Of a stretch of 64,000 nt of DNA, positions 34,162 to 43,498 are shown piece by piece. Location of the stretch: NCBI RefSeq assembly GCF_000427405.1, contig NZ_KE386491.1, positions 3,207,001 through 3,271,000 of the forward strand, given 5' to 3'. The notes beneath the pieces are model-generated. The model saw only the letters and a list, made by a program, of their open reading frames with translations. It was not told the DNA's origin and made no database searches. The DNA comes from Flectobacillus major DSM 103 (GTDB lineage: Bacteria > Bacteroidota > Bacteroidia > Cytophagales > Spirosomataceae). Within the stretch, counting starts at the first letter, position 1, and each line of letters opens with the position of its first letter. The translations under genes were made by a program, and so were the position numbers.

Positions 34162-36075
34162 ATGTCAAAACCTTTACTCAGCAAATATTCCAATAAGTTT
34201 GTATCAAGATGGCTTATACTAGGAATAGACATTTGTATAACGCTTATATCCTTTGTTCTTGCCTATTTATTAAGGCATAACTTTAATGTATTAGCTATCA
34301 ATTGGACATTAGCACAATATCATTTTTTATTTTTATTATATATCCGTCTAGGCAGTTTTTTCTTTTTCCGCTCATACACAGGCATTATTCGATACACTAG
34401 TATTGAGGATGCCATGACCATATTTAAAGTCATAACCTTGAGCACTGGTATTGCAGGGGGTATGTCTTTATTGGTTAGATATTGGGGCGATATAGATACT
34501 CCTTTTTATGTTCCCCTGTCTATTTTGGTGATTGAGTATTTCATTTGTATTTTCTTATTAATAACCTCACGATTTCTTGTTAAATCAGTGTATGACACAC
34601 TAGTTGCAGATATAAACCCTCATATTGATGTTATCATTTATGGAGCAGGAACAACGGGGTTAATTACTAAAAATGTTTTGATGAACGATAAAACCAAAAA
34701 TTATAACATTCTTGGTTTTATTGATGATAATGAGGCAAAATCCAATAAAACAATCGAGGGAGTAAGAGTATACACTCCTAACCATGCTCTCAACAAGCTT
34801 ATTGATAATCAATCAAACACTGATGTAATTGTGGCTATCAATAACCTTTCTAACACTAAAAAAAGACAAATTAGTGACCTATTTTTAGAAAAAGGGATTA
34901 TTGTAAAAACCTTACCTCCTGTCGATAAATGGGTTGGAGGTGAATTTGCGGTTAATCAATTACATAATATCAACATTGAGGATTTACTAAGTAGAGACCC
35001 CATTCAGATAGATAATCTTCAAATCAGCAAAGAAATTAATAGTAAGGTAATTCTCGTAACGGGAGCAGCAGGTTCTATTGGAAGTGAGATTATCCGACAA
35101 TTACTGTCTTTTTTCCCTGCAAAAATCATTTTAGTAGATCAAGCAGAATCAGCATTATATGATCTAGAATTTGAAATTCGTAAGAAAATTCCTAACAATA
35201 CACAAGTACAAGTTGTCATTGCTGATGTATCGGATAGCAACCGAATGAGACGAATATTCCATAGTGCCAAGCCTCATATTGTGTTTCATGCAGCAGCCTA
35301 TAAGCATGTTCCTTTGATGGAAAACAACCCATACGAGGCCATACGCGTGAATGTACTAGGAACAAGAGTTATTGCAGACCTCTCTGCCGAATACCATGTT
35401 GATAAATTTATTATGGTATCGACAGACAAAGCTGTTAATCCAACAAATGTAATGGGGGCATCAAAGCGTTTAGCAGAAATGTATACCCAAAGTATGAATC
35501 ATGTGTCGGGTATTCAAACCAAATTTATTGCCACAAGGTTTGGTAATGTACTAGGTTCAAATGGTTCAGTAATTCCACTTTTTAAAAAACAAATAGAAAG
35601 TGGTGGTCCTATAACGGTAACACACCCCGAAATTACTCGCTACTTTATGACAATCCCAGAGGCTTGTCAACTAGTTTTAGAAGCCGCTGCGATGGGTAAT
35701 GGAGGAGAAGTTTTTGTATTTGATATGGGCGATTCAGTTAAGATTGTAGATTTAGCCAAGAAGATGATAGTACTTTCTGGTCTCAGGATTGACTACGATA
35801 TTAAAATTGAATATTCAGGATTAAGACCTGGCGAAAAGCTATACGAAGAACTCCTTAATAATAATGAGAATACCCTACCAACTCATCATTCTAAAATAAT
35901 GATAGCAAAGGTAGTAACACCGAGCTATACTCAGATGGAAATAGCCCTCGATGATTTAGCGTCTTCATTATACGAATGTTCTAGTAAAACGCTAGTTACC
36001 AAAATAAAGCATATTGTACCCGAATACATTAGTAATAACTCCATTTATGAAGAGTTAGACCGCAAAAAAATATAA
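34162..36075 (+). CDS. UDP-HexNAc 4,6-dehydratase, WbpM/CapD-like
   Basis: A 637-residue membrane-anchored enzyme converting UDP-GlcNAc to the 4-keto-6-deoxy sugar. Residues 1-145 carry four membrane helices; residues 155-280 are a first Rossmann-like domain (YGAGTTG); residues 296-600 are the catalytic SDR domain with GAAGSIG (301-307). The triad is Ser420, Met431, Lys435 (MVSTDKAVNPTNVMGASKR), the Ser-Met-Lys version known from large WbpM-type enzymes instead of Ser-Tyr-Lys. It ends the biosynthetic part of the locus. Confidence 0.93.
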   Translation: MSKPLLSKYSNKFVSRWLILGIDICITLISFVLAYLLRHNFNVLAINWTLAQYHFLFLLYIRLGSFFFFRSYTGIIRYTSIEDAMTIFKVITLSTGIAGGMSLLVRYWGDIDTPFYVPLSILVIEYFICIFLLITSRFLVKSVYDTLVADINPHIDVIIYGAGTTGLITKNVLMNDKTKNYNILGFIDDNEAKSNKTIEGVRVYTPNHALNKLIDNQSNTDVIVAINNLSNTKKRQISDLFLEKGIIVKTLPPVDKWVGGEFAVNQLHNINIEDLLSRDPIQIDNLQISKEINSKVILVTGAAGSIGSEIIRQLLSFFPAKIILVDQAESALYDLEFEIRKKIPNNTQVQVVIADVSDSNRMRRIFHSAKPHIVFHAAAYKHVPLMENNPYEAIRVNVLGTRVIADLSAEYHVDKFIMVSTDKAVNPTNVMGASKRLAEMYTQSMNHVSGIQTKFIATRFGNVLGSNGSVIPLFKKQIESGGPITVTHPEITRYFMTIPEACQLVLEAAAMGNGGEVFVFDMGDSVKIVDLAKKMIVLSGLRIDYDIKIEYSGLRPGEKLYEELLNNNENTLPTHHSKIMIAKVVTPSYTQMEIALDDLASSLYECSSKTLVTKIKHIVPEYISNNSIYEELDRKKI

Positions 36076-36111
36076 TAAAAACTCTAATAAAATTCTAAAA
36101 TCAACACGAAC

Positions 36112-37536
36112 ATGAAAATACGTCTATTATTATCTGCAAGTTTATTAATAGGCTGTGCTATGAATCTTTCGGCACAGACCATTACAGCACCGACAGGTCA
36201 AAGCCTTATTATCGCCAACCCTGTAAATATTACAGGAGGTAGTGTCAATATCAAAGCCGATAGTGCTTATAAAATTGGAGGGAAAACAATATTAAGTATT
36301 AAAGGTTTTCAAAATATCTTTTTAGGTGATAGCTCAGGAGTTATCAATTCTGGTACTAATAATACATTTGTAGGCAAAAATGCTGGTGCAAAGAATACAT
36401 CAGGAGCAAGCAATATGTTTCTAGGCTCATTTGCAGGATACAGAAATATATCAGGAGCAGCTAATACTTTTATCGGTGTAAGTGCTGGAGAGGGTAATAC
36501 AACAGGAGGAAATAACCTATTCATGGGTACTGCTGCTGGAGCTGCAAATGGAGGAGGGAATCTTAATACATTCATTGGTGTTAATGCAGGACGATTTAAT
36601 CAAAATGCCGATGGTAATGCATTTATTGGATTGTCTGCTGGATACAATAATACATCAGGGTACTACAATACAAGTATTGGAACCTATGCCGGTCAAGGTA
36701 ACACATCTGGCTTCTTTAATACTTTTATTGGAGCAGGCTCAGGGAATAATATTACAACAGGAAGTTCTAATATATTTATAGGTTTTCAAGCAGGCACAAC
36801 AGCTGGAACTGGAAATATTACCAACGCTGTTGCCATTGGTTCTAATGCTGTTGTAGGTGTTTCTAACGCCATCGTTTTAGGCAACAACGCAAGTGTTGGT
36901 ATTGGTACAAGCGACCCTATTACCAACGGTGCTAAATTAGTGGTGGTAGGTGCTGGTAGTGGTGCAAATGTACTACAGTTAAGAAACCTTCCTAATAAAA
37001 CTGTTACTACAGGGTTAAAACAATTATTTGCTGATGCAAGTGGCAATATCGTAACATTTAGCTCAACTACGTCACAATCAACTAATGCTGTGTCTGAAGG
37101 AACTAGTGTAATATCGTCTGATAACTGGCTACTAACTAAAAATGGTTTTTTGAAAAACAATAACCCTAAAGGAATTATCATTGGTGAAGGTATCGAAAGC
37201 CTTCCTAGTGGCTATAACTTATATGTTACAGAAGGTGTCTTAACAGAAAAAGTTAAAGTAGCTCTTAAAAACTCCGATGAATGGGCAGATTATGTCTTTG
37301 ACAAAAAATATAACCGTATGACGTTGAGTCAAGTTGAGAAGTATATTCAACAAAACAAACACTTACCTAATGTTCCATCTGCTGCTGAAATGGTTGAAAA
37401 CGGTAATGATTTGCATAAAACCGATATTAAATTATTGGAGAAAATAGAAGAATTAACACTTTATATGATTGAATTGAAAAAAGAAAACCAACAAATGAAA
37501 AAAGCTATCAAAGCTCTTACTAAACGTAAACGTTAG
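36112..37536 (+). CDS. Secreted beta-roll fibre protein with ten 17-residue repeats
   Basis: A 474-residue protein with signal peptide (ending NLSAQ at residue 22). Residues 68-236 are ten tandem repeats, first 16 and then 17 residues, consensus NxFIGxxAGxxNTxGxx. Next comes a YadA-head-like segment NAVAIGSNAVVGVSNAIVLG. The C-terminal 110 residues hold the common Bacteroidota end module (DEWADYVFDKKYNRMTLSQ, HLPNVPSA) and a coiled coil of about 40 residues, suggesting a trimer. No outer-membrane anchor is seen. It starts 36 bases after the WbpM-like gene. Confidence 0.78.
   Translation: MKIRLLLSASLLIGCAMNLSAQTITAPTGQSLIIANPVNITGGSVNIKADSAYKIGGKTILSIKGFQNIFLGDSSGVINSGTNNTFVGKNAGAKNTSGASNMFLGSFAGYRNISGAANTFIGVSAGEGNTTGGNNLFMGTAAGAANGGGNLNTFIGVNAGRFNQNADGNAFIGLSAGYNNTSGYYNTSIGTYAGQGNTSGFFNTFIGAGSGNNITTGSSNIFIGFQAGTTAGTGNITNAVAIGSNAVVGVSNAIVLGNNASVGIGTSDPITNGAKLVVVGAGSGANVLQLRNLPNKTVTTGLKQLFADASGNIVTFSSTTSQSTNAVSEGTSVISSDNWLLTKNGFLKNNNPKGIIIGEGIESLPSGYNLYVTEGVLTEKVKVALKNSDEWADYVFDKKYNRMTLSQVEKYIQQNKHLPNVPSAAEMVENGNDLHKTDIKLLEKIEELTLYMIELKKENQQMKKAIKALTKRKR
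36313..36819 (+). repeat. Tandem 51-bp coding repeats
   Basis: Repeat units start at codons for Asn68, 84, 101, 118, 135, 152, 169, 186, 203 and 220. Spacing is 51 bp except for the first (48 bp). DNA identity between units is only moderate, so the array is old rather than a recent slippage product. Confidence 0.8.
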
Positions 37537-37586
37537 TCCTTTGTGATGCTTGGCCCATTTATTTTTCAATCTAAATCATCAAGAAA

Positions 37587-38135
37587 ATGAAAAAAATCAT
37601 TCGTTTACTTATCCTGTCGATTGTCACTATTCCTAGTGGGTACGTGATGGGACAAGAACAGAGTGTTGAACTAAAAGATGCTATATCTTACGGTAGCACC
37701 CAGCACATTCAAGCTGTCGAAAAAATACGAGCTAGTAATTTAGTCGAATCTAAGTCGAAAGTGCACTATGAGGCAGGGCAATCGGTAACAATGTTACCAG
37801 GTTTTTCAACTGAAAAAGGAACGGCATTTAAAGCTAGTATAGGAAAAGTAACACCCTCCGCTAATGCAGAATCTTTAGCTGTTAGTCTTAATGCTAGTCC
37901 AAATCCTTTTGCTGAAAGTACTGAAATCCAATTTTATCTTCCTCAAGCAGGTAAGGTTTCCTTATCGGTGAGTAATATCACGGGGATTGAGGTAACTCGC
38001 CTTATCGACGATGAATATAAAGAGGCAGGAATGCATAAAGTCAAATTTGAAGGAAATAATAAGGTATCGGGGGTTTATCTTTATACCTTGAAAACAGAAC
38101 GATCTGTAATATCTAATAAAATGTCGAAATTTTAG
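37587..38135 (+). CDS. Small type IX secretion cargo protein (coat-hanger module plus type A sorting domain)
   Basis: A 182-residue protein with signal peptide (to about residue 22, ending VMGQ). Residues about 45-85 match the three-strand stack module often preceding sorting domains (KVHYEAGQSVTMLPGFSTEK, TAFKASI). Residues about 100-182 are the type A C-terminal sorting domain: NASPNPFAESTEIQFYLPQA, GKVSLSVSNI, SGVYLYTLKTERSVISNKMSKF. There is almost no separate passenger. It would be exported by T9SS and fixed to the surface. It follows the fibre gene by 50 bases. Confidence 0.82.
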   Translation: MKKIIRLLILSIVTIPSGYVMGQEQSVELKDAISYGSTQHIQAVEKIRASNLVESKSKVHYEAGQSVTMLPGFSTEKGTAFKASIGKVTPSANAESLAVSLNASPNPFAESTEIQFYLPQAGKVSLSVSNITGIEVTRLIDDEYKEAGMHKVKFEGNNKVSGVYLYTLKTERSVISNKMSKF

Positions 38136-38177
38136 ATAAAATAAAAGCCCTTCATTTAGAAGGGCTTTTATTTTATC
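38135..38177. terminator. Bidirectional terminator, 19 bp perfect stem
   Basis: GATAAAATAAAAGCCCTTC and its exact complement (38159-38177) with loop ATTTA; A-rich before and T-rich after on both strands. It ends the polysaccharide/fibre transcript and the convergent AsmA gene, whose stop codon lies inside the right arm. Confidence 0.9.
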
Positions 38178-41100
38178 TAGTAGAATCTTTTTTTACTGGC
38201 TTAGGCTTTTTGAAAAGCCCATCCAACACTCCTTTCTTTTGCTCTTCTAACAGTTTTCTAGCTCGTTCCATAGCCTGTTTTTTTAGGCTATCGGCCGTTG
38301 TTTTAGCTCGTGCTTGAATATTATCTTGCTCGGTTTTTAACTTATCTTGTGCATTTTGTAATAATTTATCTTTCTCGGCCTTTAGTTTATCTTCTGCTTC
38401 TTGTTTTAGTTTATCAAGTTGTTCGGTTGCCTGAGCTCTTACGGCATCTATTTGAGTCTTGGCTTCTGTAGCCACGGCATCTTTCAAACTCTGTGCAGTA
38501 CTACTTCCATTAAACTTTACAACAGGTATTTTGAGTGTTCCTCCTAATCCCAAATCAAACTTGATTCGGGGCGTATTTTGTAGAATTTTTCCTGTCCACT
38601 GGGTAAACACGTTGCTGAATGTTTCTCCAGCTTTTCCACTAGGTATATCAAATCCCAGCTTATAGTTCATCGACCCAGTAATACCATGTTGACCTTCTAC
38701 CTTCAGGTTATAATCATTCCATTTTATCGTAAATGGTTTTATACTAAGTGTACCTTGATTAATCTGAATTTGCATCAATAGATTACTCAATTGTAAATCT
38801 TTTAACTGAGTTAGTTTTGTATTTTCAACTAGTTTTTCAATCAATGGATTATTGTTGATAGTAGCTTTTAATAGTTTTATTAATCCTGCCCCATTGATTG
38901 TTTGCATATTAGGCATCATATCTTGTCCAAGCTCACCATCCAACTTAAACTGGGTTGATACTTCGCCTAGCATATACTGAGCCACAGGCATTAGTGCCTT
39001 TACTACATTAAGGTTTTGATAGGCTTCGGTTAAATTGATTTTTTCTAAATTTAGACCAAAATCAAATTTGGGATGAGCAATATCTACAGGATTGTATGTC
39101 CCTGTGGTTACAAAATGTCCTCCTAAGGCATCAAATGACGTATTTTGTAATTTAACCATACCATTTTCTATTTTCAGGATACCTTTTGCTGACTTCATAT
39201 TCATTTTGTCATACACAATCTGAGAAGCTTGAGCATTCACTGTAATATCCAGGTTTTGAGGAACTTCAACAACACTAAGGTTGGCTGGTTTTGCTTCCGA
39301 AGGTTGTTTGGCTTTTGGTTGGTCGCTCATCCATTCGTTGACTAAAAAGTTTTGAGAACTAATCTGTATATTCCCTTTGAGCTTATCGTTGCCTAAAGCA
39401 TAACCAAGATAATTAGAGAAGCTACCTGTTGCTTGAAAATCGCTACTTCCTAAATAGCCGTTAGATTCTACCACCTGAATCGTACTTGGCGTAAAATTCA
39501 TTTTAGCATGATTCACCTTGATTCCTTGTGGGTATTCTTTGGAAACATATTCAAACTGACTTAACTGAGCCCTACCCGATGTGGGTAAATTGCCATATCG
39601 CTTTGCTGTAACATCCGACATCTTACCTTTGGTATGAATATCTGCATCAACAATACCTTTTATAGTCATGCCTTTAAGCGGATATATTTTTGTAATTTTG
39701 GTTAAATCAACCTTACCTTTTGCTGCTATATCCCACGAATAGTTGTTGAAATCGTTGATAATTCCTTTGGCTACAAAAGGCTCATTTTCTAGTACAAAGT
39801 TGGCCTGATTAATATTGAGCAATGTAGAAGACAAAGCTCCATCTGTATTATTGAGTACGGCGCTCAGGTTGATTTGTTCTATGGGTTCTGGAAATTTACT
39901 TGATTTGATATAACCATTCCTCAACAATAATGCAGCCTTTGTAATAGGAAATTGCTTGGTTGATGAATCATAAGTACCCTTTGACTGCAAGTCAACACTA
40001 AAAGCTCCTTTCATATTGAGACCATCCATCGGGAAGAGCTGCGACAGCTCTTGCAAATCAAACTTTGCTTGTAATTCGGCTTCAACTTTTGCTGTTTTAA
40101 TACCCTGAATCGATGCTTTTGCTTTGATTGGATTTTTGCCAAATATTAAATCAAATCTTTTTAAATTAATATTAGTATTTTCGAGCTGAGCGGTACCATT
40201 ATTGATATTCAAATCAAGGTTTACATTTTTTACGCCTGCTGGCAAATTAGGATATTGGAATGCTCCTTGGTTGACTTGCAAATTCAAATTGAATGCTGGG
40301 TATGTTGTAGCACTGTATAAACCTTTGACATGGCCATCAAACTGGATATTCCCATTTGCCTCTAAGGTATTAAACTGATTTTGGTACAAACTTGGAATCA
40401 ATGAAATAAGGTTTTTGAAGGCATTTTCAGGAGCTCCAAAGGTTAGTTCAATCCGATAGTCCTGATTAACTTGTGCGATAGTCCCTGCAAGGGTTAATAA
40501 AAAATCATTGATTCCTAATTTTGTATCCTGAAAGGTATAGCTCTTACGAGCCTGATTTACACCAATAAGCGACTGTAAGGTGATTTTTCTATTATTGAGA
40601 TACTCTTTTCCTTGAAAGTACACATTTGCTTTCGTGATTTCGGTATTTGTTTCAAGGTCAAATAGCTCATTGGCTATTTCCCCGTGCCCATTATGATTGA
40701 TAGCCGATAATTCTATCAAAGAATTATCTTGTAAATTGATATATTGCAAAGCTCCCTCCTGAATCTGCCAGCCTTTTATTTTTACTTCCATCTGCTGTTC
40801 AGATGCTTTTGAGGGTGTTGATGGTTGCTCTTCCTTCACCAAAATATCGTAATTCGCTTGTCCATTTTTAAGAACTTTTACAAAGATTTTGGGAGATACC
40901 AAATTGATATACTGAATTGTTGGCGTACTTTTCAACACACTTGAAAGGTCTATCGACATATCTAATGACTTTGCTTGTATCAGAGTATCTTGGGCAAAAG
41001 GAGCTTTACCAACAACACCAAAGTTGGTCAATGAAAGGGTTAGTGAAGGAAAACTTCTAAAAAAAGACAAGCCTAGGTCTTGATAATATACTTTGGCCTT

Positions 41101-41226
41101 AACCTTCTGAGCAATAGCACGATTGAGTTGTTGCTGAATAGTATCTTTAAAGAAAATAGGTACAGCCAAAGCAATAATGGCCAGTCCTAAAACAAAGACG
41201 ATAATATAGAGGATTAACTTTTTCAT
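38173..41226 (-). CDS. AsmA-family envelope protein
   Basis: A 1017-residue protein. I chose ATG 41226, which places a membrane anchor right at the N-terminus (KKLILYIIVFVLGLAIIALAV). The long middle part is the AsmA/DUF748-type beta-rich groove; AsmA relatives transport phospholipid between membranes or affect outer-membrane assembly. Residues about 930-1000 form a charged coiled coil (QATEQLDKLKQEAEDKLKAE). It is transcribed after gmhA but separated by a terminator. Confidence 0.85.
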   Translation of the reverse strand: MKKLILYIIVFVLGLAIIALAVPIFFKDTIQQQLNRAIAQKVKAKVYYQDLGLSFFRSFPSLTLSLTNFGVVGKAPFAQDTLIQAKSLDMSIDLSSVLKSTPTIQYINLVSPKIFVKVLKNGQANYDILVKEEQPSTPSKASEQQMEVKIKGWQIQEGALQYINLQDNSLIELSAINHNGHGEIANELFDLETNTEITKANVYFQGKEYLNNRKITLQSLIGVNQARKSYTFQDTKLGINDFLLTLAGTIAQVNQDYRIELTFGAPENAFKNLISLIPSLYQNQFNTLEANGNIQFDGHVKGLYSATTYPAFNLNLQVNQGAFQYPNLPAGVKNVNLDLNINNGTAQLENTNINLKRFDLIFGKNPIKAKASIQGIKTAKVEAELQAKFDLQELSQLFPMDGLNMKGAFSVDLQSKGTYDSSTKQFPITKAALLLRNGYIKSSKFPEPIEQINLSAVLNNTDGALSSTLLNINQANFVLENEPFVAKGIINDFNNYSWDIAAKGKVDLTKITKIYPLKGMTIKGIVDADIHTKGKMSDVTAKRYGNLPTSGRAQLSQFEYVSKEYPQGIKVNHAKMNFTPSTIQVVESNGYLGSSDFQATGSFSNYLGYALGNDKLKGNIQISSQNFLVNEWMSDQPKAKQPSEAKPANLSVVEVPQNLDITVNAQASQIVYDKMNMKSAKGILKIENGMVKLQNTSFDALGGHFVTTGTYNPVDIAHPKFDFGLNLEKINLTEAYQNLNVVKALMPVAQYMLGEVSTQFKLDGELGQDMMPNMQTINGAGLIKLLKATINNNPLIEKLVENTKLTQLKDLQLSNLLMQIQINQGTLSIKPFTIKWNDYNLKVEGQHGITGSMNYKLGFDIPSGKAGETFSNVFTQWTGKILQNTPRIKFDLGLGGTLKIPVVKFNGSSTAQSLKDAVATEAKTQIDAVRAQATEQLDKLKQEAEDKLKAEKDKLLQNAQDKLKTEQDNIQARAKTTADSLKKQAMERARKLLEEQKKGVLDGLFKKPKPVKKDSTR

Positions 41227-41239
41227 AGAGAAATAAAAA

Positions 41240-41265
41240 AAGCATGTACTGAAATGCACATGCTT
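41240..41265 (-). terminator. Intrinsic terminator after gmhA
   Basis: On the minus strand AAGCATGT, a 10 nt loop, ACATGCTT, then a T run (TTTTTTAT). It lies 14 bases upstream of the AsmA start codon, so the AsmA gene needs its own promoter or readthrough; a TATATTTG -7-like element overlaps at 41267-41274. Confidence 0.7.
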
Positions 41266-41297
41266 ACAAATATATCAACGAAAAGTAGTTTAAGAAA

Positions 41298-41876
41298 TTA
41301 TCCGATTACCATCTTCTCGATTAAAAGTATAAAGATGTGGATAATTTTGATATGTACTTCCTGAATACGGTCGGCATAGCCAAAATGCGGTACTATGATT
41401 TCAACATCGGCCGTTCCTGCCAGTTTACCCCCATTTTTTCCTGATAATATTACCACCTTCATTCCTTTGGCCTTAGCAGCTTCTACAGCTCGAATAATAT
41501 TGGCCGAATTACCACTTGTAGAAATACCCAACAGAACATCGCCTTCATTACCAAGCCCCTCTACAAAGCGAGAGAAAATATATTCAAAACCGTAATCATT
41601 ACTTACACAAGAAATATGCGATACATCCGAAATAGCAATAGCTGGTAATGAACGGCGTTCGTTACGATAACGCCCCGATAATTCTTCTGCAAAGTGCATG
41701 GCATCGCAATGCGAGCCTCCATTTCCACAAGAAATAATTTTATGATTAGCTTTAATAGCATCTGCCATCAACGTTGCAGCAGCTTCTATCTGCTGAATGT
41801 TCTGTTCATCTGACAAAAAATTTTGTAGGACTAGCTGAGCCTCGTTGAGCTCTTGAGCAATGATATTTTTCAACAC
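41298..41876 (-). CDS. gmhA: Phosphoheptose isomerase GmhA
   Basis: Converts sedoheptulose 7-phosphate to glycero-manno-heptose 7-phosphate, first step of the LPS core heptose pathway. With GTG 41876 as start the protein is 192 residues, the same as E. coli GmhA, and aligns from its first residue ([14 protein letters not shown]). SIS-domain motifs [30 protein letters not shown] and [20 protein letters not shown] are intact. The promoter at 41929-41960 lies inside the upstream open frame, which excludes the longer start. Confidence 0.95.
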   Translation of the reverse strand: MLKNIIAQELNEAQLVLQNFLSDEQNIQQIEAAATLMADAIKANHKIISCGNGGSHCDAMHFAEELSGRYRNERRSLPAIAISDVSHISCVSNDYGFEYIFSRFVEGLGNEGDVLLGISTSGNSANIIRAVEAAKAKGMKVVILSGKNGGKLAGTADVEIIVPHFGYADRIQEVHIKIIHIFILLIEKMVIG

Positions 41877-41928
41877 AGATTTTCTAATATTTAATGAATA
41901 ATAATCTTGTTTTTGAATAAACAATCGA

Positions 41929-41960
41929 CAAAGGTACAAAAAGACCTTGAAAGAAATCAA
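41929..41960 (-). promoter_or_regulatory. Promoter of gmhA
   Basis: Minus strand: TTG (41958-41960), 21 bases, TACCTTTG (41929-41936). The predicted start near 41922 leaves a 46-base leader. Confidence 0.65.
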
Positions 41961-42113
41961 CAAGATACCACAAGTCTTAATACTGTGGGTTGATTAGGGG
42001 TACTTCAACCAATGTGTGAATTATAAAACTTATTCTCAGAATTATGTAACACATTACTCCTTGATAACAAGCACCTTTGTAATACTTCAATTATTATAAA
42101 TATACAAAATACG

Positions 42114-42557
42114 ATGAATACGATAAGACACAATACTATTACAAAAAAACTTCTTGTTTACAGTTTGATTCTATTTTCTACAATAGCATTTAGTGCTTGT
42201 AGCAAGAAAATTACTTTTTTGACATCGGCGGTTGTTCCTGCTGCTCGTGGCGACATTAAGGTTACTAGAGATGGTAACAAAAATTATGTTATCCATATCA
42301 ATATTGACGATTTAGCGGAAGTAAGTCGCCTAACACCTCCTAAACAGACTTATGTGGTTTGGATGGTAACCGACCAAAATTACACCAAAAACTTGGGGCA
42401 GGTAAACAGCAATTCCAAAATGCTATCATCACAGCTCAAAGCCTCTTTTGAAACCGTTTCTTCGTTTAAACCTATCAAAATATTTATTACTGCCGAAGAT
42501 AATGCCAGTATTCAGTACCCTGGAAATGTCATTGTTCTGAGCACCGATAATTTCTAA
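42114..42557 (+). CDS. Hypothetical lipoprotein
   Basis: A 147-residue lipoprotein (lipobox ending at Cys29). The mature domain is about 115 residues of alternating strands: AARGDIKVTRDGNKNYVIHI, PPKQTYVVWMVTDQNYTKNL and PIKIFITAEDN. The middle resembles the C-terminal half of anti-sigma-K-type domains, a loose resemblance only. No neighbour suggests a role. Confidence 0.7.
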   Translation: MNTIRHNTITKKLLVYSLILFSTIAFSACSKKITFLTSAVVPAARGDIKVTRDGNKNYVIHINIDDLAEVSRLTPPKQTYVVWMVTDQNYTKNLGQVNSNSKMLSSQLKASFETVSSFKPIKIFITAEDNASIQYPGNVIVLSTDNF

Positions 42558-42597
42558 AAAATCTATAGTCCTTACTTTTGATATATAAAGAATGCTT

Positions 42598-42638
42598 CAA
42601 AATTACACGAGAAGGAAGGTTCTTCTCGTGTAATTTTG
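42598..42638. terminator. Bidirectional terminator, 17 bp perfect stem
   Basis: CAAAATTACACGAGAAG (42598-42614) and its exact complement (42622-42638), 7 nt loop. It lies between the convergent lipoprotein and TPM genes. Confidence 0.85.
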
Positions 42639-42674
42639 CTAAAAGATATTATGAACAATGTTTAGCTTTTTTTC

Positions 42675-43436
42675 TTAGTAATCACCACCAGCACCACCGC
42701 CACCAAAGTCGCCACCACCAAAGCCGCCAAAGTCAAAACCTCCGCCCCCTCCACCAGATGAATTACCTCCACCATGCGAAATGATAATTGGGGGATACCA
42801 ACCGCCACCGCCACGATAACCTCCAGAACCACCGCCACCACCTCGGCGTGATGCAAAGTATGAAATAACGATGATTATCAATACTAAAGCAATAATAACA
42901 CCAATACCAGAACCATCTTCTTCCTGAGCATCAGCATCGAACTCGCCATTTGCCCTTTTAATCATTTCGGTAGTAGCTTCATCTAAACCCTGAAACCACA
43001 AACCTTCTTTGAAATTAGGAATGATAATAGTATTGATAATACGTTTACAAATTGCATCGGGAAGAGCCCCTTCAATACCACGGCCAGTTACAATGCGAAT
43101 CTTACGGGTTTCGGTTGCCCATAATAGTACCACGCCATTATTTTTGTCTTTCGCCCCTACTCCCCACATTTTAGCAATTTTCATAGCATAATCGTAGGGG
43201 TCAGATTCGCCTGTGTTTTTAACAATAACAATGGCAATTTCGGTAGAAGTAGAATCACGATAGCCTCGAAGTTTTTGTTCTAAAGTACTCAATTCATTAG
43301 GTTTGAGTTTCATCACAAAATCATTGACCATTCGTGGCGGATTGGGCTGTGCTGGAATTTCCTGTGCCAAGCTCCTTGTAGCTATTGACACCAAGAAGAA
43401 TACCAAAGCAATATATTGTTGGAACTTTCTCGACAT
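42675..43436 (-). CDS. TPM-domain (YgcG-like) membrane protein
   Basis: A 253-residue protein: start ATG 43436 with signal peptide (MSRKFQQYIALVFFLV...LAQ), a TPM domain at about residues 40-170 (VNDFVMKLKPNELSTLEQKL, STEIAIVIVKNTGESDPYDY, GVVLLWATETRKIRIVTGRG), a membrane helix near 185-205 and a glycine-rich cytoplasmic tail. It follows a soluble TPM gene and lemA, the usual LemA-TPM grouping, thought to act in membrane protein quality control (plant homologues act in photosystem II repair). Confidence 0.88.
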   Translation of the reverse strand: MSRKFQQYIALVFFLVSIATRSLAQEIPAQPNPPRMVNDFVMKLKPNELSTLEQKLRGYRDSTSTEIAIVIVKNTGESDPYDYAMKIAKMWGVGAKDKNNGVVLLWATETRKIRIVTGRGIEGALPDAICKRIINTIIIPNFKEGLWFQGLDEATTEMIKRANGEFDADAQEEDGSGIGVIIALVLIIIVISYFASRRGGGGGSGGYRGGGGWYPPIIISHGGGNSSGGGGGGFDFGGFGGGDFGGGGAGGDY

Positions 43437-43498
43437 GAGCAGATTAATAAAGACGTGATTAGATAAAGCCGATTGCAAACAACAAAAGCCTCTAAGGG

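Noticed and set aside
36309-37181. Long minus-strand frames opposite the fibre gene
   Set aside because: They mirror the 51 bp coding repeats (repeats of PANVFAAP type) and have no independent support.
42662-42856. Val/Ala-rich minus-strand frame at the end of the TPM gene
   Set aside because: Frame-shifted reading of the glycine-rich tail codons of the membrane TPM protein.
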